Positions 25,477 to 34,178 of a stretch of 64,000 nucleotides of DNA are shown in pieces; position 1 is the first letter of the stretch; every line of letters begins with the position of its first letter. The notes below the pieces were generated by a model. The model was not told the DNA's origin. It searched no databases and saw nothing but the letters and a program-made list of their open reading frames with translations. This stretch comes from an uncultured Bacteroidia bacterium (lineage in GTDB: Bacteria; Bacteroidota; Bacteroidia; Bacteroidales; UBA932): NCBI GenBank assembly GCA_902788095.1, contig CADAIT010000004.1:1-64000 (forward strand), given 5' to 3'. The position numbers were made by a program, and so were the translations under genes.

Positions 25477-27102
25477 ATGAAAAGACTGATTACACTCCTC
25501 GCTTCGCTCCTGCTGCTGGGCAGCGCCGCTGCCGTAGCCCAGGAATATGTATCCACGCCGGTCACCGTTTCCAAGGAGAAGGTGAAACTGAACGGCAAGG
25601 TTTACCTTTCCCATGTGGTACTGGAACGCCAGACCCTGTTCGGCATTGCGAAAGCATACGGCGTCAACGTGGAAGAGCTGTACGAAGCCAATCCCTCCCT
25701 GCACCAGACCGGCCTGCAGAAAAATGCCATCCTGCTGGTTCCTTACCGCGAGGCGGCCGTACAGGAAGAGGTGAAAACCCCGCAGGGCGACGGTTCCTAC
25801 ACGGAGCACACGGTCAAATGGTACGAGGACATTGAGGATATCGCCCGCCGCTACGACGTGACGGTGAAGGACATCATGGAGCTGAACGGGCTCAAGAGCA
25901 AGAAACTCAGCACCCGGCAGGTGCTGCGCATTCCCGTGAAAGCCGTTGTCGCGGAAGCCGTTCCGGCCGATTCCACCGCCATGGCCGCAGTTCCCCCGGC
26001 AGAGACCCCTGCGGAACAGGCCGGCGTCCCTGCAGCGCAGCCGGACAGCACGCTGCTGACCATCCGCAAGCACGAGGGCGTGGATTTCTCGCTGGTGCTT
26101 CCTCTCCAGGCCGGCGGCCGTGCCGGCGAGCTGAACATGGACTTCTATTCCGGCGTCCTGCTGGCGCTGAAAGACATGGAAGCGGAAGGCACCAAAGTCC
26201 AGGCCCACATTTATGACCTTTCTGCCGGCCTTCCTCCCGTGGACGCACTTGTGCGCAGCGACTTTGTCCTGGGCCCCGTCGCCTCCAGGGAACTGGAAGC
26301 CATCCTGCAGCGGGTTGACAGCCTGGTCCCGGTCATTTCCCCGCTGGACCAGAAAGCCACCGTACTTTCCACCTATTATCGCAATTTCATCCAGGTTCCC
26401 AGCGCCGCCGAGAACCAGTATGAGGACTTGGCGGAATGGTTGAAGGACGACGCGGACGAGAGCGACCGCATTATCCTGATTTCGGAAAAAGGCGCCGGCA
26501 ACGTCTCGGCTCCCGTAGCCATCCGGAGCGCCATGGCCCGCCGGGACCTCAACTACGAAATCCTCAATTACGCCATAGTGGAAGGACGCAGCATCCCGGC
26601 CCGCCTTGCGGAAAGCATGAGCCGGGAAGGAACCAACCGCGTGGTGGTTGCCAGCGAGAGCGAGGCCTTCATGGGCGATGTCGTCCGTAACCTGGGCATC
26701 ATGCTGGGCAAGGACTATGACATCGTCATGTACGCCCCCTCGAAGGTCCGCACGTTCGAAACCATCGAAGGCAGCGCCTACCACAACGCCTCGCTGCACA
26801 TCTGCACCTCCTATTTTGCCGACTACACGGCATCCGAGGTGGACCGCTTTGTCAAGTCCTACCGTTCCCTGTTCCGCACGGAACCTTCCCAATTCGCCTT
26901 CCAGGGCTATGATGTCACCCGGTATTTCGTCAAGGCGGTCGCCCGGTACGGCAATGCCTGGACCAGCCGCCTGGGAGCCGAAAAAGCAAGCGGCCTGCAC
27001 ACCGACTTCCTCTTCGACACCGACGAAAACGGCAACCATTTCAATACGGCCGTCCGGCGCATCATTTTCCGGAAAGACTACACCACCACACTTGAAGATT
27101 AA
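25477..27102 (+). CDS. two LysM domains fused to a periplasmic-binding-protein type 1 domain
   Basis: A 541-residue exported protein; the start at 25477 gives signal peptide MKRLITLLASLLLLGSAAAVAQ. LysM-like modules at about 44-90 (QTLFGIAKAYGVNVEELYEANP) and 110-153 (EDIEDIARRYDVTVKDIMELNG) should bind peptidoglycan. From about 195 to the end the fold resembles the ligand-binding subunits of branched-chain amino acid ABC transporters. No permease genes are nearby. It is probably a cell-wall-bound sensor or scaffold rather than a transporter subunit. Confidence 0.8.
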   Translation: MKRLITLLASLLLLGSAAAVAQEYVSTPVTVSKEKVKLNGKVYLSHVVLERQTLFGIAKAYGVNVEELYEANPSLHQTGLQKNAILLVPYREAAVQEEVKTPQGDGSYTEHTVKWYEDIEDIARRYDVTVKDIMELNGLKSKKLSTRQVLRIPVKAVVAEAVPADSTAMAAVPPAETPAEQAGVPAAQPDSTLLTIRKHEGVDFSLVLPLQAGGRAGELNMDFYSGVLLALKDMEAEGTKVQAHIYDLSAGLPPVDALVRSDFVLGPVASRELEAILQRVDSLVPVISPLDQKATVLSTYYRNFIQVPSAAENQYEDLAEWLKDDADESDRIILISEKGAGNVSAPVAIRSAMARRDLNYEILNYAIVEGRSIPARLAESMSREGTNRVVVASESEAFMGDVVRNLGIMLGKDYDIVMYAPSKVRTFETIEGSAYHNASLHICTSYFADYTASEVDRFVKSYRSLFRTEPSQFAFQGYDVTRYFVKAVARYGNAWTSRLGAEKASGLHTDFLFDTDENGNHFNTAVRRIIFRKDYTTTLED

Positions 27103-27107
27103 TTTGC

Positions 27108-28037
27108 ATGGAACACGTTAAAACCCTCATTCTGGGCGGAGGCCCCGCCGGTTTCACCGCCGCCATATACGCCGCGCGCGCCAATCTTTCCCCCGTCGTG
27201 TATGAGGGCATTCAACCTGGAGGTCAGCTCACAACCACCACCATCGTGGAAAATTTCCCCGGCTGGCCGGACGGCGTAGATGCCAACACCCTCATGGACA
27301 ACATGCGGGAGCAGGCCCGTCATTTCGGCGCCGACATCCGCCAGGGCACCGCTACCGCCGTAGAACTGGGAGAACGTCCTTTCCGGGTGACGCTGGATGC
27401 GGAGACGGTCATCCTTGCCGATACACTCATCATCGCCACCGGTGCCCAGGCCCGCTACCTCGGACTGCCCTCGGAGGAGAAATACAAAGGGGCCGGCGTG
27501 AGCGCCTGCGCCACCTGCGACGGTTTCTTCTACCGCAAACGGACCGTTGCCGTGGTCGGTGGCGGCGATACCGCCTGTGAAGAAGCGCTGTACCTGGCCG
27601 GGCTGGCCAGGAAGGTGTACATGATTGTACGCCGCGACGTATTCCGCGCCTCCCGCATCATGCAGGAAAAAGTGCTCGCGAAGGAGAATATCGAAGTGCT
27701 CTGGAACTGCAACACCCAGGAAGTACTGGGGGACGAAAACGGGGTCACCGGCGCGCGCCTGCTGCGCAAAGACGGCAGCGTATTCGACATTGCCATCGAC
27801 GGCTTCTTCCTGGCCATCGGACACACGCCGGCATCGGCCCTGTTCGCTCCCTGGCTCAAACTGGACGAAGCCGGCTATATCGTAACGGAAGGAAAGTCTT
27901 CCGGAACCAGCATTCCCGGGGTGTTTGCCGCCGGGGACGTACAGGATCCGCGTTATCGCCAGGCGGTTACCGCGGCCGCATCGGGATGCATGGCCGCCCG
28001 CGATGCGGAAAAATTCCTGTTGGAGCACATAAATTAG
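27108..28037 (+). CDS. trxB: thioredoxin reductase
   Basis: A 309-residue FAD flavoprotein that reduces thioredoxin with NADPH. The FAD loop GGGPAGFTAAIYAAR is at 10-24, the redox pair C134-A-T-C137 followed by Asp, and the NADPH loop VGGGDTACEEA near 150. The late GVFAAGDV motif is present. Length is typical. Confidence 0.96.
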   Translation: MEHVKTLILGGGPAGFTAAIYAARANLSPVVYEGIQPGGQLTTTTIVENFPGWPDGVDANTLMDNMREQARHFGADIRQGTATAVELGERPFRVTLDAETVILADTLIIATGAQARYLGLPSEEKYKGAGVSACATCDGFFYRKRTVAVVGGGDTACEEALYLAGLARKVYMIVRRDVFRASRIMQEKVLAKENIEVLWNCNTQEVLGDENGVTGARLLRKDGSVFDIAIDGFFLAIGHTPASALFAPWLKLDEAGYIVTEGKSSGTSIPGVFAAGDVQDPRYRQAVTAAASGCMAARDAEKFLLEHIN

Positions 28038-28043
28038 TTGACC

Positions 28044-28850
28044 ATGAGAAAATTAAGCCTTTTTGCAGCCTTGGGCGCCCTGCTGCTGTCGGCATTCGCC
28101 TGCAAGACGCAGTACGAATCCCTGCTTTCCTCCAGCGACGTCAACGCCAAATACGACGCCGCCATGGAATACTTCCAGAAAAAGAAGTACCAGAAGGCCG
28201 CCCAGCTGTTCGAATCCATGGCCGTCCTCACCAACGGTACCGCCCGGGACGACACGGTCCAGTATTACTGGGGACTGTCCAACTACCGCGGCAAGGACTT
28301 TTACACGGCCGAATCCAACTTCGCCCGCTTTATCCAGGACTTTCCGCAAAGCCCGTTCATCTCCGAAGCCCGTTTCTATCGGCTGGACTGCCTGTACCGC
28401 GCAACGCTCCGCTGGGAACTGGACCAGACCCCTACGCGTGCCTGCATGGTGGCCATCACGGAATACATGCGGGAAAATCCCGATGACCGGGGACACCTGG
28501 AAGCCTGCCATCACATGCTGCTGGACCTGCAGGACCGGCTGGACAGGAAGGACTATGAGGCCGGCAAGCAGTATTACCGCATGGAAGACTACCCCGCCGC
28601 CCGTACGAAACTGCGCAACGTGCTCAAGACCAACGCCGACAACAATTACCGGGAAGAGGTATTGTACTACACGGCCATGTCGTCCTACCACTACGCCCGC
28701 CTGAGCGTGTGGCAGAAACAGAAGGAGCGCTATCTGGTTTTCTCCGACGACTACCTCAACTTTATCGGAGAATATCCGGAATCCCGCCATCGGAAAGAGC
28801 TGGACGGCATATATCGGCACGTACAGAAGATATTGGAAAAAAATAATTGA
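28044..28850 (+). CDS. bamD: BamD outer-membrane assembly lipoprotein
   Basis: A 268-residue lipoprotein with lipobox SAFAC (Cys20). The ATG at 28044 is preferred over a TTG six bases earlier. Five TPR-like helix pairs follow, beginning AKYDAAMEYFQKKKYQKAAQLFE, as in YfiO/BamD. It is the partner of BamA. It ends the operon; a hairpin follows. Confidence 0.92.
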   Translation: MRKLSLFAALGALLLSAFACKTQYESLLSSSDVNAKYDAAMEYFQKKKYQKAAQLFESMAVLTNGTARDDTVQYYWGLSNYRGKDFYTAESNFARFIQDFPQSPFISEARFYRLDCLYRATLRWELDQTPTRACMVAITEYMRENPDDRGHLEACHHMLLDLQDRLDRKDYEAGKQYYRMEDYPAARTKLRNVLKTNADNNYREEVLYYTAMSSYHYARLSVWQKQKERYLVFSDDYLNFIGEYPESRHRKELDGIYRHVQKILEKNN

Positions 28851-28854
28851 AACT

Positions 28855-28872
28855 CCCGGCCCAAGCGCCGGG
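28855..28872 (+). terminator. hairpin between bamD and rpoZ
   Basis: CCCGGC and GCCGGG form a 6-bp GC stem with loop CCAAGC, followed by TATTTACT. The T-tract is poor, so this may be a partial terminator with read-through into rpoZ. Confidence 0.5.
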
Positions 28873-28898
28873 TATTTACTATAGACAAGATATTTTTT

Positions 28899-29234
28899 AT
28901 GAAGAAAATCCCCACCAACACGGTAACCCGTGACATCAAGAACCTGGCCGCTCCCACCGGCAACATCTACGAATCGGTCGTCATTCTGTACAAGCGCGCC
29001 AACCAGATTGCCATGGCGGAAAAGAGAGAACTCACCAAAAAGCTGGAAGAGTTCCGCAACGACCGCGACACCATGGAAGAAGTGTTCGAGAACAAGGAGC
29101 AGATTGAAATCTCCAAATACTACGAGCGCCAGCCCAAACCGGGCCTGGTGGCCATCTCCGAGTTCGAAAACGGCGACCTGTACTACCGCAAGGCCCAGAA
29201 CGAGAATCCCATCGACATTAGCAAAGACGAATAA
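28899..29234 (+). CDS. rpoZ: RNA polymerase omega subunit, Bacteroidetes type
   Basis: A 111-residue protein whose N-terminal NTVTRDIKNLAAPTGNIYESVVILYKRA region (given here by position, about 7-34) matches the divergent omega of Bacteroidetes. The Glu/Lys-rich middle and EISKYYERQPKPG block are typical of this family. It is part of RNA polymerase. It lies between bamD and recN, and its stop overlaps the recN start by one base (TAATG). Confidence 0.85.
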   Translation: MKKIPTNTVTRDIKNLAAPTGNIYESVVILYKRANQIAMAEKRELTKKLEEFRNDRDTMEEVFENKEQIEISKYYERQPKPGLVAISEFENGDLYYRKAQNENPIDISKDE

Positions 29235-30874
29235 TGCTGCATAGCCTCTCCGTCTCCAACTATATCCTCATCGGCTCTCTGGAAACGACGTTTCCGGAGG
29301 GTTTGGTTATTATAAGCGGAGAAACCGGAGCGGGCAAATCCATCCTGCTGGGTGCCCTGTCCCTGGTGCTCGGCGCCAAGGCCGATGCCGGCATGGTCGG
29401 TCCCCTGCGGGACAACTGCGTGGTAGAGGCGGAATTCAGCATGGACGCGCCGGTACGGGAAATCCTCCGGCAGGCGGACCTTCCGTGCGAAGGGGACCGC
29501 CTGCTGCTGCGCCGGACCGTAGCCTCCAGCGGCCGTTCGCGCTCTTTTGCCAACGACGAACCGGTTAGCGTGGGCGTACTGCAGGAACTGTCGGCCCATC
29601 TGGTCGATATCCATTCCCAGCACCAGACCCTGCGCCTGCAGGACGAGGCCTTCCGCATGGATGCGCTGGACCTCTGGGCCGGAAATACCGGTCTCCGGCA
29701 GGATTGCCGCCGGGCCTGGAACGCGCTGACGGAAGGAAAACGGAAACTCGCCGCCCTGGAGCAACGGCTTGCCCAGGCCCGTGACCAGCAGGAGTTCAAC
29801 CATGCCCGCTGGGAACGCCTGGAACAGGCCCGTCTTGCGGAAGGCGAACTGGAAGCGCTGGAAAGCGAGCAAAAGCAGCTGGCACACGCGGAAGAAATCA
29901 AGGAAACGCTCTGCGCCGCGGAAAACCTGCTGGCGCCGGAAAACGGCGAGGCGCTTACCAGACAGCTCCGGGAGGCCGCCAAATACCTGGACAAGGCCAG
30001 CCGCTACATTCCCTCGCTGGAAACATTGGGTGAACGGCTGGCGTCGGCCCGGGTGGAACTGGACGACATCGTCCGGGAAATTGCATCCGTGAATGCCGCC
30101 ACCGAAGCCTCCCCGCACCGCCTGGAAGAGGTGGAAGAGCGGCTTTCGCTGCTGTACAGCCTCATGCAGAAGCACGGTGTGGACAGCATTGCGGCGCTCA
30201 TCGCCCAGCGGGACCAGCTGAAATCGCTGGTGCTGGACGCCACGGAACTGGAAACGGATGTACGGGAGGCCCGAAAAGAGGCGGAAGAACTGCAGAAGCG
30301 GCACAGCGACCTCTGCGATGCCCTTCACGCAAAACGGGAGGCAGCGGCAGAGGGCTTCGGCACTGCGGTCGAGTCCCAGCTGCACGCTTTGGAGCTGGGC
30401 CACGCTGCCTTCCAAGTACGTTTGGAAGAGACGGCCACCGGCGCCGATGGCCGTGATACGATACGCTTTGTCTTTTCCTCCACCGGACATGCGCCCGGAG
30501 ATGTCGCCAAAACGGCATCGGGCGGCGAACTGTCCCGCATCATGCTCAGCCTCAAGGCCGTCATGGCCCGCTTCACGCAGATGCCCACGCTGGTCTTCGA
30601 CGAGATAGACACGGGCGTCTCCGGCAGTACGGCGGATAAAATGGGTTCGCTGGTGTGCAGCATGGGCCGGGACATGCAGGTTTTTGCCATTACCCACCTG
30701 CCGCAGGTGGCGGCAAAAGGCAATGTCCACTATCTTGTTTCCAAAACAGACGATGTCACTTCCGTATGTGCCCTGGATCAGGAAGGACGCATACAGGAAC
30801 TGGCCCGGATGCTCTCCGGCGCCCATATTACACCGGAAGCCATCGCCAATGCAAAAGCCCTCTTAAACCAATAG
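29234..30874 (+). CDS. recN: DNA repair protein RecN
   Basis: A 546-residue SMC-like ATPase for double-strand break repair. Walker A is GETGAGKS (29-36), and the C-terminal ABC signature SGGELSR and Walker B TLVFDEIDTGVSG are intact. A long Ala/Glu/Leu coiled coil lies between. Length is normal. Confidence 0.96.
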   Translation: MLHSLSVSNYILIGSLETTFPEGLVIISGETGAGKSILLGALSLVLGAKADAGMVGPLRDNCVVEAEFSMDAPVREILRQADLPCEGDRLLLRRTVASSGRSRSFANDEPVSVGVLQELSAHLVDIHSQHQTLRLQDEAFRMDALDLWAGNTGLRQDCRRAWNALTEGKRKLAALEQRLAQARDQQEFNHARWERLEQARLAEGELEALESEQKQLAHAEEIKETLCAAENLLAPENGEALTRQLREAAKYLDKASRYIPSLETLGERLASARVELDDIVREIASVNAATEASPHRLEEVEERLSLLYSLMQKHGVDSIAALIAQRDQLKSLVLDATELETDVREARKEAEELQKRHSDLCDALHAKREAAAEGFGTAVESQLHALELGHAAFQVRLEETATGADGRDTIRFVFSSTGHAPGDVAKTASGGELSRIMLSLKAVMARFTQMPTLVFDEIDTGVSGSTADKMGSLVCSMGRDMQVFAITHLPQVAAKGNVHYLVSKTDDVTSVCALDQEGRIQELARMLSGAHITPEAIANAKALLNQ

Positions 30875-30878
30875 GCGT

Positions 30879-31310
30879 ATGATGACCCAGGACGAATTCC
30901 GGAGCCACCTCCGCAGGCATAAACTCAAAGCGACCCGCCAACGGCTGGCCGTCCACGAAGTGATGATGGACCTTGGACATGCATCGGCCGACATGGTTCG
31001 GAATGAACTCGCCAGCCGCGGCTCGCACGTGACCACGGCTTCCGTGTACAACATCCTCTCCCAACTGGCCGACTATCACATATATACGCGACGGATGTCG
31101 GCCACCAGCAAGATGTTCTTCGACATCAACAATACGCACCATATTCATCTGTACGACCGCGAGAACCATACTTACCGGGACCTTGTGGACGACGAGCTGC
31201 AAAGCCTCGTTTACGCACACCTGAAGCGGCGCCGCTTCAAAGGATATACGGTGGAAGACATCGACATTCAATTTATCGCACGTCCCACCCGCAAAAACAA
31301 AAACACATGA
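30879..31310 (+). CDS. Fur family regulator without cysteines
   Basis: A 143-residue winged-helix protein with the Fur pattern KATRQRLAVHEVM and the recognition helix TTASVYNIL (52-60). The metal-site region is HHIHLYDREN (87-96). There is not one Cys in the protein, so the structural zinc site of Fur, PerR and Zur, made of two CxxC pairs, is absent. It probably senses metal or peroxide through His and acidic residues, but the metal is unknown. It is 4 bases after recN and overlaps the NigD-like gene by four bases. Confidence 0.85.
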   Translation: MMTQDEFRSHLRRHKLKATRQRLAVHEVMMDLGHASADMVRNELASRGSHVTTASVYNILSQLADYHIYTRRMSATSKMFFDINNTHHIHLYDRENHTYRDLVDDELQSLVYAHLKRRRFKGYTVEDIDIQFIARPTRKNKNT

Positions 31311-31981
31311 AAAAATTCTTACTTCCCCTGTTGTGTTGCCTGCTTGGCACTTCCTGCATGAAGGAGAGTACGTTCTCCATGCAGAATTTCAATGACTTTG
31401 CCACTGTATATGAAGGCAAACTGGTTGCCGACAATTCCTTACGGCTCACCGTAGTGGAAAACGAGAGCGAAAGCGAGGCCTGGAAAAACGAAGGCGAGCG
31501 CTTCTTCATCGTCTGCGACATCCTGAACCGCGACCTGGACATCAAACTGAAATCCATCACGAAGGTGAACATCACCGAGGCCCTTCCGTATGCGGAAGAG
31601 GAAAACGAGCCCGACGACCCCGTGGAGGTGTTCGACCACAGCATAAGCGGCGGCTACATCAACCTGGCCCTCAAGCTGTTCAAAGACCCTGCCGCCAACA
31701 GCGCGCACCCGGTAAGCTACTACTATACAAGTAACAACAACCAGGACGAATTCACTTTCTACGTGCTGCACGACGGCAATCACGAGAACCCGCTCTATAT
31801 GGACGAGAAGAAGCTGGAAAGCCAAGAGGTCTTTTTCAGCATTCCCCTGTGGAACCTGCTGAAAAAGAATACGCCTACTGCGCTGAAACTGTGCCTGTAC
31901 CAGCTCGGGAAAGCCGAAGACGGCTCCTACAAGGTTGAGAAAAAGACCTATCCGCTCAACAGCGGCCAGATTGTGCTGTAA
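31307..31981 (+). CDS. NigD-like lipoprotein
   Basis: A 224-residue lipoprotein with lipobox GTSC (Cys17). The two-domain beta layout and the closing LKLCLYQLG and YPLNSGQIVL strands fit the NigD-like family of Bacteroidales. The family name comes from bacteriocin immunity in Prevotella, but most members have no known role. The ATGA overlap with the Fur-family gene means the two are translated together. Confidence 0.75.
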   Translation: MKKFLLPLLCCLLGTSCMKESTFSMQNFNDFATVYEGKLVADNSLRLTVVENESESEAWKNEGERFFIVCDILNRDLDIKLKSITKVNITEALPYAEEENEPDDPVEVFDHSISGGYINLALKLFKDPAANSAHPVSYYYTSNNNQDEFTFYVLHDGNHENPLYMDEKKLESQEVFFSIPLWNLLKKNTPTALKLCLYQLGKAEDGSYKVEKKTYPLNSGQIVL

Positions 31982-32020
31982 AGGCCGGACGGCCGCCGAC
32001 TGGTTTTGCGCCACTACTAA

Positions 32021-32061
32021 AAATCCCGTAAATCATTGAAATCACATGATTTACGGGATTT
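32021..32061. terminator. bidirectional terminator hairpin
   Basis: AAATCCCGTAAATCAT (32021-32036) and its exact complement (32046-32061) form a perfect 16-bp stem with a 9-base loop. On the minus strand it is followed by TTTTTAG and ends tRNA-His. On the plus strand it lies 40 bases after the NigD-like stop and can end that operon too. Confidence 0.85.
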
Positions 32062-32064
32062 GAG

Positions 32065-32138
32065 GGTGGATGATGGGGCTCGAACCCACGACACTCGGAA
32101 CCACAATCCGATGCTCTACCGACTGAACTACATCCACC
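32065..32138 (-). tRNA. tRNA-His (anticodon GTG)
   Basis: On the minus strand the acceptor GTGGATG pairs with CATCCAC, and the anticodon stem TCGGA/TCCGA encloses TTGTGGT with GTG. The extra 5' G (-1) opposite C73 is the tRNA-His identity pair. CCA is not encoded, unlike tRNA-Glu in this window. A TAnnTTTG element is 14 bases upstream. Confidence 0.96.
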
Positions 32139-32151
32139 ATGTTCGGGACTG

Positions 32152-32159
32152 CAAATGTA
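32152..32159 (-). promoter_or_regulatory. -7 promoter element of tRNA-His
   Basis: TACATTTG on the minus strand, followed by CAGTCCC, the same initial transcribed bases as at tRNA-Glu. Confidence 0.7.
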
Positions 32160-32242
32160 CGGATTTTTTCCGGGTTTCCAAAAATATTTTGCAGGAGAAG
32201 CGAGAAAATGCATCCGGCGGCCCGAATTCCAAGAATTATTGC

Positions 32243-32250
32243 TACATTTG
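32243..32250 (+). promoter_or_regulatory. -7 promoter element of the carboxyltransferase gene
   Basis: TACATTTG, 28 bases before the ATG at 32279, matches TAnnTTTG. Confidence 0.65.
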
Positions 32251-32278
32251 TAGATACGCAAATTAGTAAACACCCTAT

Positions 32279-34063
32279 ATGGCAAAACGTGAAATCAAGT
32301 TCTCCCTGGTGTACAGGGACATGTGGCAGAGTTCCGGGAAATATGTCCCCCGGGTGGATCAGCTGGTGGAAGTGGCGCCCGCCATCATCGACATGGGCTG
32401 CTTCGACCGCGTGGAAACCAACGGCGGTGCTTTCGAACAGGTGAACCTCCTGTTCGGAGAGAACCCCAACAAGGCCGTACGTGCCTGGACCGCTCCTTTC
32501 CACAAGGCCGGCATCCAGACCCACATGCTGGAGCGCGGCCTCAACGCCCTGCGCATGAACCCCGTTCCGCTGGATGTGCGCGAACTCATGTTCAAGGTAA
32601 AGAAAAAGCAGGGCACGGACATCGCCCGTTCCTTCTGCGGTCTCAACGACCACCGCAACCTGAAGGGCTCCGTCATCGGCGCGAAAAAAGGCGGCATGAT
32701 ATCCCAGGTAGCCCTGTCCATCACCTATTCGCCCGTTCACACGGTCGCCTATTACATGGACATTGTGGACAAGGTGGTGGAATACGGCGCAGACGAAATC
32801 TGCCTCAAGGATATGGCCGGCATCGGCCGTCCAAACATGCTGGGAGAACTGGTGGCCGACATCAAGAAGAAATATCCGCACATCAAGGTGCAGTACCACG
32901 GCCACACGGGTCCCGGTTTCTCGGTGGCTTCCATGCTGGAAGTGGCCCGCGCCGGTGCAGACTACCTGGACGTGGCCGTAGAGCCGCTGTCCTGGGGCAA
33001 AGTCCACCCGGACGTCATCACCATCCGTGAGATGCTGCGCTGCGACGGATTCCTGGTGAAGGAGCTGAACATGGACGCCTACATGGAAGTGCGCCGTCTT
33101 ACCCAAAAGTTCATGGACGATTTCCTGGGCTATTGGATCAATCCGTCCAATGCCAAGATGACCTCGCTGCTGGTGGGCTGCGGTCTTCCCGGCGGCATGA
33201 TGGGTTCCATGATGGCGGACCTGAAAGGCTTCCAAGGCGCCATCAACGCCGCCCAGCGCTCCCACGGCCGTCCGGAAATGAGCCTGGACACCCTCATGGT
33301 GAAGCTCTTTGAAGAAGTGGAATACGTATGGCCCCGCCTGGGCTATCCGCCGCTCGTGACGCCGTTCAGCCAATATGTGAAGAACACGGCCCTGATGAAC
33401 CTGTTCAACATGCTGAACGACAAGCCGCGCTGGACCACCATCGACAAGGATACCTGGGGCATGATTCTGGGCCACATGGGCAGGCTGCCCGGAGAACTGG
33501 CTCCCGAAATTGTGTCCCTGGCCAAGGAAAAAGGCATGGAATTCACCACGGGCAACCCGCAGGACAATTATCCGGACGAGCTTCCCAAATTCCGCAAGAT
33601 GATGGACGAGGAAGGCTGGGACTATGGCGAGGACGACGAAGAACTCTTCGAACTGGCCATGCACGAGCGCCAGTACCGGGATTACCGCAGCGGCATTGCC
33701 AAGGAACGCTTCAACAAGGAACTGGAAGAACTCAAGGCCAAGGCCGGTGCGCCCATCGTGGTGGAGCGTCCCGTTGTGGAGATGCCCAAATTCAGCGTGG
33801 AAGATTATACCGCCCGTTACCCCAAGGCCACGCCCGTACAGAGCCCCGTCAAGGGCCAGCTGCTTTGGGAAGTGGATGTGGACGATGCCTCCATGGCCCC
33901 CGTCGTGGGAAAGAAGGTGAAAGCCGGAGAAGTGATTGGCCACGTGCAAACGTACTATGGAATCGAAGACCTTGTGGCCGCCGTGGACGGACAGTTTGTC
34001 GCCGTCACGGGCAAGCAGGGAGACGCCGTCCAAAAGGGAGAAATCGTTGCATTTATCCAATAG
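32279..34063 (+). CDS. OadA/PycB-like carboxyltransferase with a carrier domain lacking the biotinyl lysine
   Basis: A 594-residue protein of the oxaloacetate decarboxylase alpha / pyruvate carboxylase B group. The TIM-barrel metal site is present: R13-D14 with Q17-S18, K177 in CLKDMAG (the lysine that is carbamylated), and H207/H209 in YHGHTGPG. A C-terminal biotinyl-type domain covers about 521-594. It aligns without gaps to E. coli BCCP over the last 52 residues, but the EAMKM motif is replaced by QTYYG (557-561), with Tyr560 at the lysine position. It therefore cannot carry biotin at the usual site. No biotin carboxylase gene is nearby. The barrel could still act on biotin carried by a separate protein. 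Confidence 0.85.
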   Translation: MAKREIKFSLVYRDMWQSSGKYVPRVDQLVEVAPAIIDMGCFDRVETNGGAFEQVNLLFGENPNKAVRAWTAPFHKAGIQTHMLERGLNALRMNPVPLDVRELMFKVKKKQGTDIARSFCGLNDHRNLKGSVIGAKKGGMISQVALSITYSPVHTVAYYMDIVDKVVEYGADEICLKDMAGIGRPNMLGELVADIKKKYPHIKVQYHGHTGPGFSVASMLEVARAGADYLDVAVEPLSWGKVHPDVITIREMLRCDGFLVKELNMDAYMEVRRLTQKFMDDFLGYWINPSNAKMTSLLVGCGLPGGMMGSMMADLKGFQGAINAAQRSHGRPEMSLDTLMVKLFEEVEYVWPRLGYPPLVTPFSQYVKNTALMNLFNMLNDKPRWTTIDKDTWGMILGHMGRLPGELAPEIVSLAKEKGMEFTTGNPQDNYPDELPKFRKMMDEEGWDYGEDDEELFELAMHERQYRDYRSGIAKERFNKELEELKAKAGAPIVVERPVVEMPKFSVEDYTARYPKATPVQSPVKGQLLWEVDVDDASMAPVVGKKVKAGEVIGHVQTYYGIEDLVAAVDGQFVAVTGKQGDAVQKGEIVAFIQ

Positions 34064-34093
34064 GAATCGGTAGAAACAGCAAAAAAACATGTG

Positions 34094-34129
34094 AAACAAC
34101 ACAATCTTTTTTACGATTGTGTTGTTTTT
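34094..34129 (+). terminator. terminator of the carboxyltransferase gene
   Basis: A 13-bp stem (34094-34106 with 34115-34127, AAACAACACAATC and its complement) with an 8-base loop and T-rich tail TTTTTCGTTTTT. It begins 31 bases after the stop. Confidence 0.88.
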
Positions 34130-34178
34130 CGTTTTTATGCCGTATAATTGCGGCGTAAAGTGACGAAAGCATGTGCGT

